Positions 22,268-33,652 of a stretch of DNA of 64,000 nt are shown in pieces. The stretch comes from Adiantum capillus-veneris (Eukaryota; Streptophyta; Polypodiopsida; Polypodiales; Pteridaceae): the NCBI GenBank assembly GCA_014529385.2, contig CM043953.1, positions 114,855,549 to 114,919,548 on the forward strand, in the 5' to 3' direction. Numbering within the stretch: position 1 is the first letter of the stretch; each line of letters starts with the position of its first letter. The position numbers and the translations under genes were made by a program. The notes below the pieces were generated by a model. The model was given only the letters and a program-made list of their open reading frames with translations. It was not told the DNA's origin and made no database searches.

Positions 22268-24377
22268 CCCCGGGGGATCAACCATGGGAAACTTACCGTA
22301 CCACGTAAGTGCAGGGGAGGGGGGTTTTTTACAAAGCTACATAAGCGTATAAGTTAGGGGTGGGCCCCTAATAATTTTTCCCCATTAACTTAGAAATAAG
22401 GGAGGGGGTGGGGTATTAACATGGGGGTGGGGGGGGGGGGGGGGGGGGGGGGGTGGGGAGGGGAGAGAGAGAGAGAGAGATATTGGAAGACAAAACAAAT
22501 ATTATGTACCACCATGATTCATCACCTTCGTATACCGTTTGACAGAATCGTTGATTCGCTGCCTGTTGCTATACTTTGAGCCCATGCGTTACTAAGTACA
22601 AGTATTGTGCAACCTTAGTATTAAGGTTGTGATTTCAGAGAACACACTTAGCAGTGAGCACCTCAGAATAAAAAAGTTGTCTATCTAGCATCGCATTAGT
22701 GGTGGAAATGTAAGTCAATGAATGATATTTAGGCTTACTTTGTTTCTCAATGCCAACGATAGGATTTGACGGCCGTCCACCTATCCAAAGCAACAATAGG
22801 ATTTGACGCCTTTCTGCCCTTCAAACAATCGTCAACCTTGCGTAAGAAATGTTGACTAATGCAAAAACTTGCATAAGAAGGGGTCTACAAAAAATTCTAG
22901 TTCCACAAAGAAAGACATGTTTTTATGCATAATATCCTTAGAAAGGAAAATTAATACAATGTCCTTCAAAAATCAATTTCTATAATATTGGAGATTCAAC
23001 TCTAATGACTAGTCTCTCGTGAGTGGTGATTAAAAACCAGGGGTAGTATGGAACTTGGGTGGACACTCGAAGGACTAAAGTTCTAAACTGCCGATCCAAT
23101 GTGAACAACACGACCCAATCAAGGCCTAAAATTGACACTTGTTTTTCCTGTCAAGGGCTATTTTTCCTGTCAGAAAAGGCATGTGTAAAAGTTCCCTGTC
23201 AAATGCAAGGCGAGGACAAAAGATTTGTCTGTCACCTTGAATGGTAGTGAAAACAATTGCTCGTCAAATGACAAGTCCCAATCCTTGGAATGCCTGTCAT
23301 TTTTTTTAGAGCTAGAGATATGTGGGTAATAGGTATATAAATAAAAACGTACTACCCAATGGCTCTATAGTAAATAAAGTCATTAGAAAGTCCTCTAGAT
23401 TCCCTCTGTATATTCTCAACTAAGAACCTGTAAGCTGCAATGTTTACCCTGCTTACCCTGCTACTCTACCATCGTCAATGCTAGCACCGCTCCAACCTCC
23501 TACGAGCGTCGCCTGCTGCAACAACACGGCCACTATGCTTCTACCATCGCTAATGCCTATTTGCCTTTGTTGGACCACTTGCAAAGGGCAGATGCTTCGT
23601 CATATTAAAAATACTTCTTTTGTTTAAGCCACTCTCTTGTTTATTCTTGGAAAGCATGTGATCATGAATTAAGCTGCCATAACTTGCTATTATACAAGTG
23701 AACTTTAAATTCTATCATAGGCAAGTATGTACACATAGTTCCATGAACATGCAAACGCTTACATAAAATAGTTGATTAAAAAACCTATATAACTTATTGG
23801 GAAAGCGTCTATTTTTTCTTGATAAATTATCATGGCATTGATTACATGTACCAGATAGTAAATGATCAAGACAACTTAAAGCTGAGGAGCAATGTAATGA
23901 TCATTATCTTTCGATGCAATTGATATAATTTAAGATTGACAAAAAGACTATTCAGGAGTCTAGTTTAGTTGAAAGAGACTTGCATCACCTAGGTGTGAGT
24001 TCAACTCTCGCTAAGCGCCCCTGGTGGTATTAAGGCAAAGGATGGTTTCGGGTGGCTCCATCTGATGCTCTAGTGTTGATGGACTCAAAAAGTCAGCACT
24101 TTTGTGAAAAAAAAGATTGGAAAAAAAACAAATTTTTATCTAATTTTTGTTATGTAGATAGTTATCTAATGCATGTCTAAGGCAATAATAGTTCGTATGA
24201 GTCAATCATACATAATCTTATACATAAGTTAGGGATATCATAATTTTTTGTATTGCATTTCGTATAAGAGTAAAAAGGGGGGTAATCTTACTGAATACTA
24301 GTCGTAAATAGGGGTTTTTTCAAGACTCCTTTCTCGCACGTGGCATATCCCTTTTTATATAGAGTGAATTTCCGGGG
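22268..24377. mobile_element. 2110-bp non-coding TIR element inserted in the Helitron Rep region
   Basis: Flanked by a 7-bp direct duplication CGTAAGA (22261-22267 and 24378-24384). Termini are CCCCGGGGGATCA on the left and, reverse-complemented on the right, CCCCGGAAATTCA: a short TIR of about 13 bp with 9 matches. Joining the flanks at one duplication gives continuous Helitron coding (HHHRK then TCKKHKSLCRFGF), which proves an insertion. No coding sequence seen; it contains a long G run (about 22427-22454) and a SINE. The TSD size suggests an hAT- or P-like class, but the termini are not typical hAT CAGGG ends. Confidence 0.8.
23946..24112 (+). mobile_element. tRNA-derived SINE
   Basis: About 165 bp with a pol III box A-like TAGTTTAGTTGA (23961-23972) and box B-like GAGTTCAACTC (23997-24007) 25 nt apart, a short body, and an A-rich 3' end. 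It is flanked by AAGATTG (23932-23938 and 24113-24119), a plausible target duplication that may extend further with mismatches. A second copy elsewhere in the genome would confirm it. Confidence 0.55.
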
Positions 24378-24384
24378 CGTAAGA

Positions 24385-25023
24385 CATGCAAAAAGCACAA
24401 AAGTCTATGCCGATTTGGCTTCCCACGCCCTCTCTCAGTGAGAACAATGATACTATATCCTATCGCAGTTTTCACAATTGAAAAGAAAAGATTTTAGCCA
24501 ACAAAAAAGAAAATGATCTTGCATTGCTTGCTCTTGGGCACAACTCAGTTGCATCACATGATACATGGTTAACCACTTTGGGTATGTCTGAACAAGTGTA
24601 TATCCAATCCCTCTCTATTGGTGTCACAAAACCAACACTCATCTTGAAGAGACAACCAAAAGATATTTACACAAACAACTTTGACAAAGAATTGTGCAAT
24701 TTATGGGATGCAAACATTGATATTTAGATTATATTCAATGGTCATGGTGCTACAACATATTGTACATCTTACATGAAAAAAATGATTCTAGCACGAGCAA
24801 AACAATCAAGCATGTGCTTGAAAATTGCAAAAACAACGTCTCCACAATAGAAAGATTACAAAAGATTGGCAACGCATTATTTAATACACAAGAAATGACA
24901 TCACAACAAGCTGCATATATTTCTCTATCATTACCTTTGCATAGCGCAAGCAAACAATTCGTATTTATTAATTTAGATTTTGAGTGCCAACAAGCATTGC
25001 TACTCAAAAGGAAAAATGCATTA
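24385..25023 (+). pseudogene. Helitron: post-Rep segment up to the 8.6-kb insertion
   Basis: Contains CRFGFPRPLS (about 24410), then SIGVTKPTLILKRQP, LWDANIDI, TYCTSYM and IGNALFNTQEMTSQQAAY, all characteristic blocks between the Rep and helicase domains of Helitron proteins. Frames shift near 24500 and 24780 and a stop follows LWDANIDI. Coding is cut at 25021-25023 (the Leu codon TTA), whose last two bases are the TA target duplication of the next element. Confidence 0.85.
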
Positions 25024-25068
25024 GGAAAAAATTGGACCCCCTTGGGGCCATGTAAGGATTCCTAATTT
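25024..25068 (+). repeat. Left terminal inverted repeat of the 8.6-kb element
   Basis: Imperfect over about 40-45 bp against 33606-33650. The first seven bases match exactly, as do GGAC, CCTTGGG and GGATT blocks. Confidence 0.8.
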
Positions 25069-25124
25069 TAAGGGATTAAAGCTAATTTTGTAGGGGATGG
25101 AGGGAACAAAGACAATAAATAGGG

Positions 25125-25718
25125 CTACTTTTGTAGCTCTCTCTCTAACTTCTCTCTAGATAGGAGAGGGGGGGAAAGTAGGGAATGAGGGTGGTAAAGT
25201 AAGAGAGAGAGGGGAGTAAAAAGAGAGAGAGGAGTAAAATTAGAGAGAAGAACCATTCTCTCTCTACCTATCACCAAACAAAGAGAGTAAGTAGTTATGA
25301 CAAAATCCACTTTTGCGTTCGTGCATCAATTCACCCCAAAAAATTGAATTGTTTATAAAATCTTCAAAATCGATCTTTTAAGCTTTCAAAAGGTCCCTAT
25401 ATATATATATATATATATAACAGTATTTTTTTAGAAGAATCTAACTTTTATAAGCTCCTAATCTAAAATTCCTTGGGTCCCTCTCTACATTAACTCCAGG
25501 AATAAATAGATAATGCCACATCATCAAAATGTCCCTCTAATAAAGCCTAAAAATTAAAAAATTAAAAATTTAAAAATTTAAAAACTTCCCTCGTTTCAGC
25601 TCAAAAATTGAACCTATATATGAAAAAATATATTTTTAAGTCTTTTTATCCCAAAAATTGTATGTTTATCTTAAAAAGTATAACTTATCAAATTTTTTCC
25701 CTATCATAACTTTTCACC
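25125..25718. other. GA-rich and AT-rich subterminal region of the 8.6-kb element
   Basis: Holds GAGAGA-rich stretches (25130-25265), a (TA)n run at about 25398-25420 and A/T-rich sequence up to the first gene. It presumably includes that gene's promoter, but I see no convincing TATA box distinct from the AT-rich background. Confidence 0.4.
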
Positions 25719-28560
25719 ATGTCTCTTCGCGACATAACCAATGAATCACCTGCGCCGTCATCTACTAGGTCAACTAATGTCAGTCTGCGTCTACCGATCG
25801 AATTTGCTCCCACACAAAAAATGACGAGAAAGCATCTCAACCGGCATCCGTACGACGGTTTCGAGGAGAAACCAATGTTGACTTGTGGCTTGATGGAGGG
25901 TTGTATCCAAAAGATCCGCTCGTGGGCTGTCATCCGACATTCCGTACACTCGCAAGCTTAATCAAATATGTAGGAGAAGGAGAACGTGGTCTTCTTGGGT
26001 ATTGTAAGAGATTGGACTCCAATCACGCAGGTGCGTCTGCATATTTCCGACAACAATGTCAAGTGTTACACATTCATTCCACAAATCTCCAACAACAACT
26101 ACATTCCACAGAGAAACAACTCAAAGATCTTAAAGAAGAGATGAAAGCTACAGAAACAGAGGTAACTAAGCTACGGATTGCAATGATGCACCTAAAAGCC
26201 ACTCCATTTGGCATGCGTAAGCGTAAGAGGGAGTTCTCTTCCATTGAAAACTTAGCCTCTAATGGAGAGGCACATAAGAAGCGGATCACGACAACCAGGT
26301 ATTTTTTTCAATTCAAAGTGTTCATAACTCTCAAATAATTTTCATCAATTTGTAACTCGGTTCACCCTTTGAAATAGGACATATATACAAGATGTGTGTG
26401 GAAGTTTTAGACAAGAGGACCGTTGCAATCTTCTCCTAGGATGCATCTCAAAGGAAGATATACTTTACATCATAGGTTGTGAAAAGGCCAAACACATGAA
26501 AGATGCCATCACAAAGGAGATCCTAAAAAAGATCTCTAACCTTGTGTCTGAGGATGATGTCCAGAGAGCTTGTGATGAGGTTGGGATCAGCACAAATGCA
26601 TACCATGCACTTCATGGATTGATGAAAGATGCATTACGAGAGCAAGGCATCACCGAGAATTTATTTCCTATTCCACATAGGGCCCGACTTGCAAAAAAAG
26701 CAAACAACGATCTCGTTCGAGAATCCCTTGGCGAATACAAACACATTGAAGGATCCATGGTGTACTCTTCCACGAGTGCCAAGTCACGTGGTAATATAAA
26801 GGGAGGCAATACTATTCCTAATGGGGCAAAGTCTTTTAGTTATCATCAATTCAACTATATTTTTGTTGACTTGAAACGACTACAACGAGCTATGGTTAAA
26901 TTTTATGCTTTGTCTCCACAAGGTAATACAAATTGTAATGTCATTTTTTATTTGTATTGAATATCATTTAGTATAATAATTCAATTCCTGTGTTGTTTCA
27001 GTACTTGGAGAGAAGCTCATATTTATTCTTAAGTTAGATGAATGTCAAATTGTCAAAGGACGGAGATTGGAACGTATGAGTGTGACACTCATGAATGAGG
27101 CAATGTTTTTTGCAAAAGTCGATGCTATCGGTGATCATTCTCAAAAACCATCATTTAGTGTACAATCGGAAAAAGAAATATGGTGGTTAGGAGCTTTTGA
27201 AGTTCCGAAAGTGACTCATGAGGTGTTGGCATGGGTCTTCTCTATGATCCCGTGGATCACAGAGGTTATTAAGACACAACTAGAGGGAGAAAAGCTAGAT
27301 GGAGTAGGTACATTTGATGTTGAGTGGCACTTAGGAGGTGATCTAAAAACAATCAAATGTATACTTGGGTGTAAACAAGGTGCTTCATCACTTCTTCCTT
27401 GTCCATATTGTGTATGAGGATACAAGGAGACTCGTGGCTCCACGTCTTCAAAGAAAAATGTCAAGGGAAGTCAGGCAACAGGGTCAATGGATGATGATGC
27501 AAGGGATTGGGTGTGCTCGGTGTTGAAGTGTCCTATCATGGAGGTCCCCAATCGGTCGACAAAAGATAAAACATGGCATCCCATTATCAATTTTTCACTT
27601 ACAAATGTACACTTTTGCACTTTGCATGCCTTTATGCGTATATTTGATCGCTTGTTAAAGCTTCACATAGAGTACGCTTTCACAATGAAACCACTTTCCA
27701 GATCCGTGGAAGCCATTGGAATAGTTGAAACAATTCTAAATTCGATTGGATGTCATGGTGGCAATGTTTCTATCATCGGTGAGGTGGAAAATATGCATGA
27801 AGTGCCACAAAAAGTATCTATGAATGGTGTGAAAGCACGTAGGTTTTTCAAGAAACCAGAGATGCGAAAGGAGAGGGGTGAAGAGGATGCTCCATGGGAG
27901 CTATGGAAAGCGCTTTGCAAGTGTATGACCGATCAAGATTCAAATCTCGTGCTTGTAAATCTGTGTAGGCAAGTGTGGCACCACTTGGAGTTAGTGCTTC
28001 AAATCATGTGGAAACCCCAAACCACGAGCGAGCAACAAAATTTGTTCAAAGATCACATTTCGAATTTCCTAAAGCATTTGTGCAAGCGTGGGAGAGAGCA
28101 ATATCACACACTACATGGTAAGTTACTTTGTTCAGTTCAAATTTTGATGCTATACATAAATATTTATTGGATCTAAGCATTTTTTCTTGATGCAGCATAT
28201 TTTGTATGTGCATGGAGCATTCTTTATGTCAAAATATGGTTCATTAGACATGTGGAGCACTCAAGGAATGAAAAAATCACATTATCGAGCCAAAGGTGTT
28301 TACTTTAAAAATACACGTCACTGTGGTGGAACTACGAGATCCAACTACATGAAGGAGATGTTTGATTGGTTCTTTCGTTGTTCTTTGGGGAGATGTCATG
28401 CCATAGAGCGAGCGCGAAAATCAAGTCTTGCCAAGGAGGTTAGGAGACAATCTCGACTTATTGCTAAAGAGAAATGGAGAAACTCCACCGGACCCCTTAA
28501 TCATGCTAGGTGGAGTGAAAATCGCCATAGAGTGGACAAACGTTGGTTACCCAACATGTA
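25719..28560 (+). pseudogene. Multi-exon transposase-like gene of unknown family in the 8.6-kb element
   Basis: Blocks in order: a short start (25719), a frame change, a segment with VDLWLDGGLYPKDPLVGCHP and a coiled coil (about 26060-26215), an intron (donor GTATTT near 26299, acceptor near 26377), a helical segment (26378-26922), a second intron to about 27000, then LIFILKLDECQIVKGRRLER, a conserved-looking WHLGGDLKTIKCILG followed by SLLPCPYC, then LHAFMRIFDRLLKLHIEY, an intron after 28120 and a degenerate end. The layout (acidic residue, GGD, CPxC, LHxxxRIxDRLL) resembles large uncharacterised transposase-like proteins of other eukaryotes as I remember them; I cannot name the family. Broken by a frameshift near 25780, an in-frame TGA at 27415-27417 and stops after 28300. 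It is the best candidate for the transposase of the element, by inference. Confidence 0.55.
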
Positions 28561-28781
28561 AAACAAATGATGCTATGCAATGTAATGTTTATGTTTGTAG
28601 ATGTCTTTGTTGAGTTGCATATAATACTTCTCCATTTATCCATTTTTTGTTTTTTATATTTTGATGATATTAAGAGTTTTTTTAAGTGGCCAGGTCAAGT
28701 GTGAAGAGACCTTTTTTAAAAAAAATAGAGGGCTTTTAGAGAAGAGGGAGTCTCATTTTCAATCTTGCCCCTTCTTACACC

Positions 28782-29775
<994 letters not shown>

Positions 29776-29863
29776 AGATATCTTTTTGAAATATAACGAG
29801 TCTTGGATTTTTCAAATATAACGAGTCCTGTACATTTGTGTTTTAAGTGATATAAGTAAAACT

Positions 29864-29867
<4 letters not shown>

Positions 29868-29918
<51 letters not shown>

Positions 29919-29922
29919 GAGA
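29868..29922. repeat. (GA)n microsatellite
   Basis: Pure GA dinucleotides to 29910, then one C and a further short run. Confidence 0.95.
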
Positions 29923-29957
29923 TATGGATAGAAGAGCTGTCAACCAAGTAAATATAA

Positions 29958-30479
29958 ATATCTCAAGCCTCCCAAGTTATATATCTTGTAAATAAATATA
30001 TCTTATGATATTATGCTTTTTTTTATGTTATTTATATGAAAAAAACTCTATATTTTGATTCAGAGAATTGCACAATCGTATCACAAGATAGAACCAATTA
30101 CGTACTGTCTATCGTACCATAAACTCAATACAGAAGTTGGAAAGTACCATTTAAAATCAATTTCCATTCGAATTTTGAAATAAAAAAGTACAAAGATGTG
30201 ATATATCTCATTACATATTTGAAGGAGTTAACTACAAGATTTATGCAGCTATTGAGTGCTTGAGCCATATAAGATATGGCAAGCAATGTTTTCTCGGCAC
30301 TCTTGGGCGCAAGGAAGATGTTTGTGCAGCACATCCCAAGCAATTTGTTCCACATTGCTTAGACCTACAGCTTGGCTTAAAGCCACGTTACAAAGCACAC
30401 GACCACAAATATGTGTCGCAAATGCAGCACTGGCCAGAGATTTATTTACAAGATATATAACTTGGGAGGCTTGAGATAT
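29958..30479. repeat. Perfect 40-bp inverted repeat with a loop of about 440 bp
   Basis: 29958-29997 is the exact reverse complement of 30440-30479. Similarity continues outward (GTCAACCA on both sides) after an 11-nt insertion in the left arm. The right arm lies just downstream of the minus-strand gene at 30531-31813, so it may be an inverted duplication of that gene's 3' flank, a nested MITE, or a hairpin. Confidence 0.8.
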
Positions 30480-30530
30480 GGTTGACAGGCATAGGATGCG
30501 GCTCATTGTTTTCATCATCGACACCCAAAA

Positions 30531-31813
30531 TTAACCACAAGGAGTGTAATCCTTGTGGATTATTGCAAAGCTGTCTTGGAGGAGCTTGCGAAGGTAATGC
30601 GCAAGAGACGACTGCCATCCAAAAGCTTGGCGCCTACCATCTCCTCCCCGACCTGCATGCTCATCCAACTCCACAACATTCTACAAAGAAATCCATAGGT
30701 AAATAAGATTTCAAAATGAAACAATGAAAATTAACGTAATCACAAATCAAAAATTAAATAATACCTCTTGTTTTTCGTCGTCCTCATCGTTTATGCTTTT
30801 GCTGTCAAGAGAAATAGATGAATTGGGAGCCATAGCGACACTCTCAAGTTCATTTATATGAACAGGCATAGGAGTGCGTTGGGCTTCAAGCAATGCGCGT
30901 GTAGCTACAAACTCATCCTCCGACATAGATGAGTGCGGTGCATCTGTCACCGCCACCATTGCCAACTCCACTGTATCTACCACACTCTCTCCAAGAGGAA
31001 GGAGACTTCGATCCAAAGGAATCGGAAGAGGAGTCAATGGCAGAGGACTCTACAGTGGCACAGAGGATGGACAGACACTTATCTATGCGGATGTCAAAAG
31101 TCTTTTCAAGATCATGTAAAAACAAATATTCCTCCCCATTTATCACAATTGGGGAGAGGTGTTCAAAAAAAACCTCCGGAGTTAATGTCTCCTCCGGTGT
31201 ATCTGCAGCGGGCTTAAAGGATGCTTTTGCACCCTCATCACCCATGGATTTGGCGGCATCCATGACACCTCCTGGGTAGGTTATGGCAAGAATATTGCCC
31301 TCTTTGCTTGCATCCCACGGCGCTGTAATGGGCTCCTTTGTGTCCTTGACGACACCCCCAAGGCGCAAATGAGGCAAACTCACCTCAGATCTTTCAAGCT
31401 CCTCCGCAAGAAGAAACACAAGTCGCCAAGCGACTTAGAAACTGGGTGCCGACCTTCTTCTTTTTCAAACGTGAATCTTCAATGTACTGACCTGTCTCAC
31501 CCGCAATTACACAAAATCGCTGAAGTCGCTGGGTGAAAGGCCGATCGCCTTTGTGTATGTAGCGAAGCAAATCGCATGGAATCCACGGTTCCCCTTATCC
31601 GACAATTGGTGCAGCATACTTGTCAATGTAAAATTCAAAAAATTCCAAGATAGGCTGAAAAGATTGGCTGTTTATGTGAATAGTTGCGTTCACATCAGAG
31701 AATTGGGTGAAGAAATTGTGATGATCGTCATGATCTTGCCACTCGATTGTTTGTAAAAACGTTTGGAAGCGTTGTAACACCGTGGCTTCGGGAGGGGTGG
31801 AGGAGGATGCCAT
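30531..31813 (-). pseudogene. Two-exon gene of unknown function with TATA promoter (cargo of the 8.6-kb element)
   Basis: Starts MASSSTPPEATVLQRFQTFL at 31813 and runs in one frame, broken by a TAA at about 31595, through RYIHKGDRPFTQRLQRFCVI to about 31420. After a frameshift it continues LERSEVSLPHLRLGG, INGEEYLFLHDLEKTFDIRI, and after another shift MSEDEFVATRALLEAQ. An 84-nt intron (donor 30764, acceptor 30681) leads to a second exon with ELDEHAGRGGDGRRQAFGW ending at 30531. No family recognised. Promoter, start and splice signals are well preserved, while three disruptions make this copy a pseudogene. Confidence 0.5.
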
Positions 31814-31907
31814 AATGCTAGCTCTTAAGGTAAGAATGCAAAGAGTGCTGGAGCTCAAATGAGAGTGTGAATAGGCAAAGAGTGTGAAAATGGTAGGGTT
31901 TAGGAGG

Positions 31908-31917
31908 CTTTATATAG
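31908..31917 (-). promoter_or_regulatory. TATA box of the minus-strand gene starting at 31813
   Basis: Minus-strand CTATATAAAGCC lies about 95 nt upstream of the ATG, followed by a pyrimidine-rich 5' leader, the arrangement of a plant pol II promoter. Confidence 0.65.
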
Positions 31918-32418
31918 CACGCATCCCCCCCCCCCTCCCAAAAAAAAAAAAACAATAATTAAAATATTAAACAATTTTCATAAAGTAACACAAATAACAA
32001 GAAGTTATAAAAAACTTACAAACTAAATTACAATCATTTAACTCTAAAAACACATCACTACGACTTTAAGATAATGTGCATTGCCAAAATTTGATACAAC
32101 CATCTGCTTGAACTTACAATTTTGATATTATAAGAAATTTAAGTACAAAACATAACTACTCTAATGATAAAATCAAATTCTCTTCCGTCATCCACGCCTT
32201 TTCAATTTGAATCGTGCTCTCCATGCGGCTACCAATCTAGCAAAAAAAAAAAAGAAATAGCATACCTGACTTAAGAGCAGGGAATAATCAAAAGAACATA
32301 AATACAACATAATTAAGAGAGAAAAATCATTCACCTTACGTCGTCCGATGCAAAATTTTGTATCTTCTCCATGCTCTAAACCCATTATCACTAAGTGCTT
32401 CCGCACATTGGTCAATGT

Positions 32419-33397
32419 CTAATGCTTGTTCACTTGGACGGTTTCAACGGCACCACTCGACAATTTGATTGCAAAATCAAATACCTCAATTGTAGCATCG
32501 ATGGATTGCAATGGAATCCATTCACCAAGCTTGCACATCCACCTTTCATAGAAGTACCGCACGTAAAGGGTGGAGCGCACCTTGATGAAACAGATAGCAA
32601 TGCCAAAACTTTCAACCTGACACCGAAAGCGATCTCCATTGTGAAGTCCTTCAAGATACCCCCACTTCTCGCCAAAGATGGCTTCCAATGTATCGTATTG
32701 TAGATCTTTGCAAACATACATAGTATTTGTATGATGGAAATGCAAAGATCCAAAGATGCTAGCGAAGACGTGAGCAGGACAACACCATCCAAGCCCAACG
32801 GAACACGAGGCTTTTCCAAGTTTTAATGATACTCTTACATCAGCTACAATCTTGGCTTTCAAAGACATTACAGTGAATGCATCTAGATGGCTTTGGCCAC
32901 TCCATGCTACGTAAGGTTGTAGCCTCCAAAGGTTGTAGCTCTCCGTAGCCTTCCTCATCTGTAGATACAATGTACTTGTGGGTGTAGAAGAACACCCTTT
33001 GTCGTGCAAAGTTTGATGAAGTTGTGTTGGAGAAGACATATCCCCAAGACTTGCATGCATGGCCGTAAATGTGCCTGAAAGGCACGAGTGGTTGCTCCTC
33101 CACAAGGCTAGAAGGAAAAACATCTACATAGAAACAAAACAGTCCGTGAGATGTAAAAAGTCCATTTTTTTGTTACCACCAAAACCATTGAACTGCAAGA
33201 GACATACAATTACAAGGAAAATCCCTTGGGTTGGTGATCCCTCATAGACGCATGTGTCCAAACATGAAAACATGTTGAACGATTGCCACCGTACCATTGT
33301 CTCTTACTTGCTTGAAGCCTATTAGTCTTCCCTTCCAATGGAGATCAACGTTTGTTCTTTCACGAACACGATGGGGACCGATTGCGAAAGGTTGCAT
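32419..33397 (-). pseudogene. Unknown gene family, copy A (in the 8.6-kb element)
   Basis: Exon 1 starts MQPFAIGPHRVRERTNVDLH at 33397 and contains HWKGRLIGFKQVRDNGTV. An intron follows whose acceptor is at 33124-33125. Exon 2 has DVFP, FRHIYGHA, EEGYGELQPLE and, after a frameshift near 32900, PAHVFASIFGSLHFHHTNTM, LEAIFGEKWGYLEGLHNGDR, ERWMCKLGEWIPLQS. Copy B at 41877-43168 matches block by block and has its intron at the same place, just before the codons for DVFP. I recognise no named domain. The frameshift makes this copy non-functional as read. Confidence 0.65.
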
Positions 33398-33605
33398 TTT
33401 CAAAAAAAAAAATTAAAAATTTTGAAATTTTTAGGGTTTTTGTTAAAACGTATCTGTGGACCCACCACTCCTCCCCTCCTTCTTTTACCCATCCACCTCC
33501 CTCTAGGATACAAAGCAATAAATGAGTGGGCAACCCTATTATTCTCTCTACTTTCTTAGGTTCTAGACTTATATACATTGCTCTCTTCCTATTGGCTAGA
33601 GCTTA

Positions 33606-33650
33606 ATTAACCTTAATCCTATATGGCCCAAGGAGAGTCCACATTTTTCC
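33606..33650 (-). repeat. Right terminal inverted repeat of the 8.6-kb element
   Basis: Reverse complement of the left end with mismatches and small gaps. Followed by the TA duplication at 33651-33652 and by resumed Helitron coding. Confidence 0.8.
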
Positions 33651-33652
33651 TA

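Noticed and set aside
22427-22454. Long G run as a possible G-quadruplex regulatory site
   Set aside because: It is a homopolymer in a non-coding transposon. Such runs are prone to sequencing and assembly error, and nothing nearby suggests regulation.
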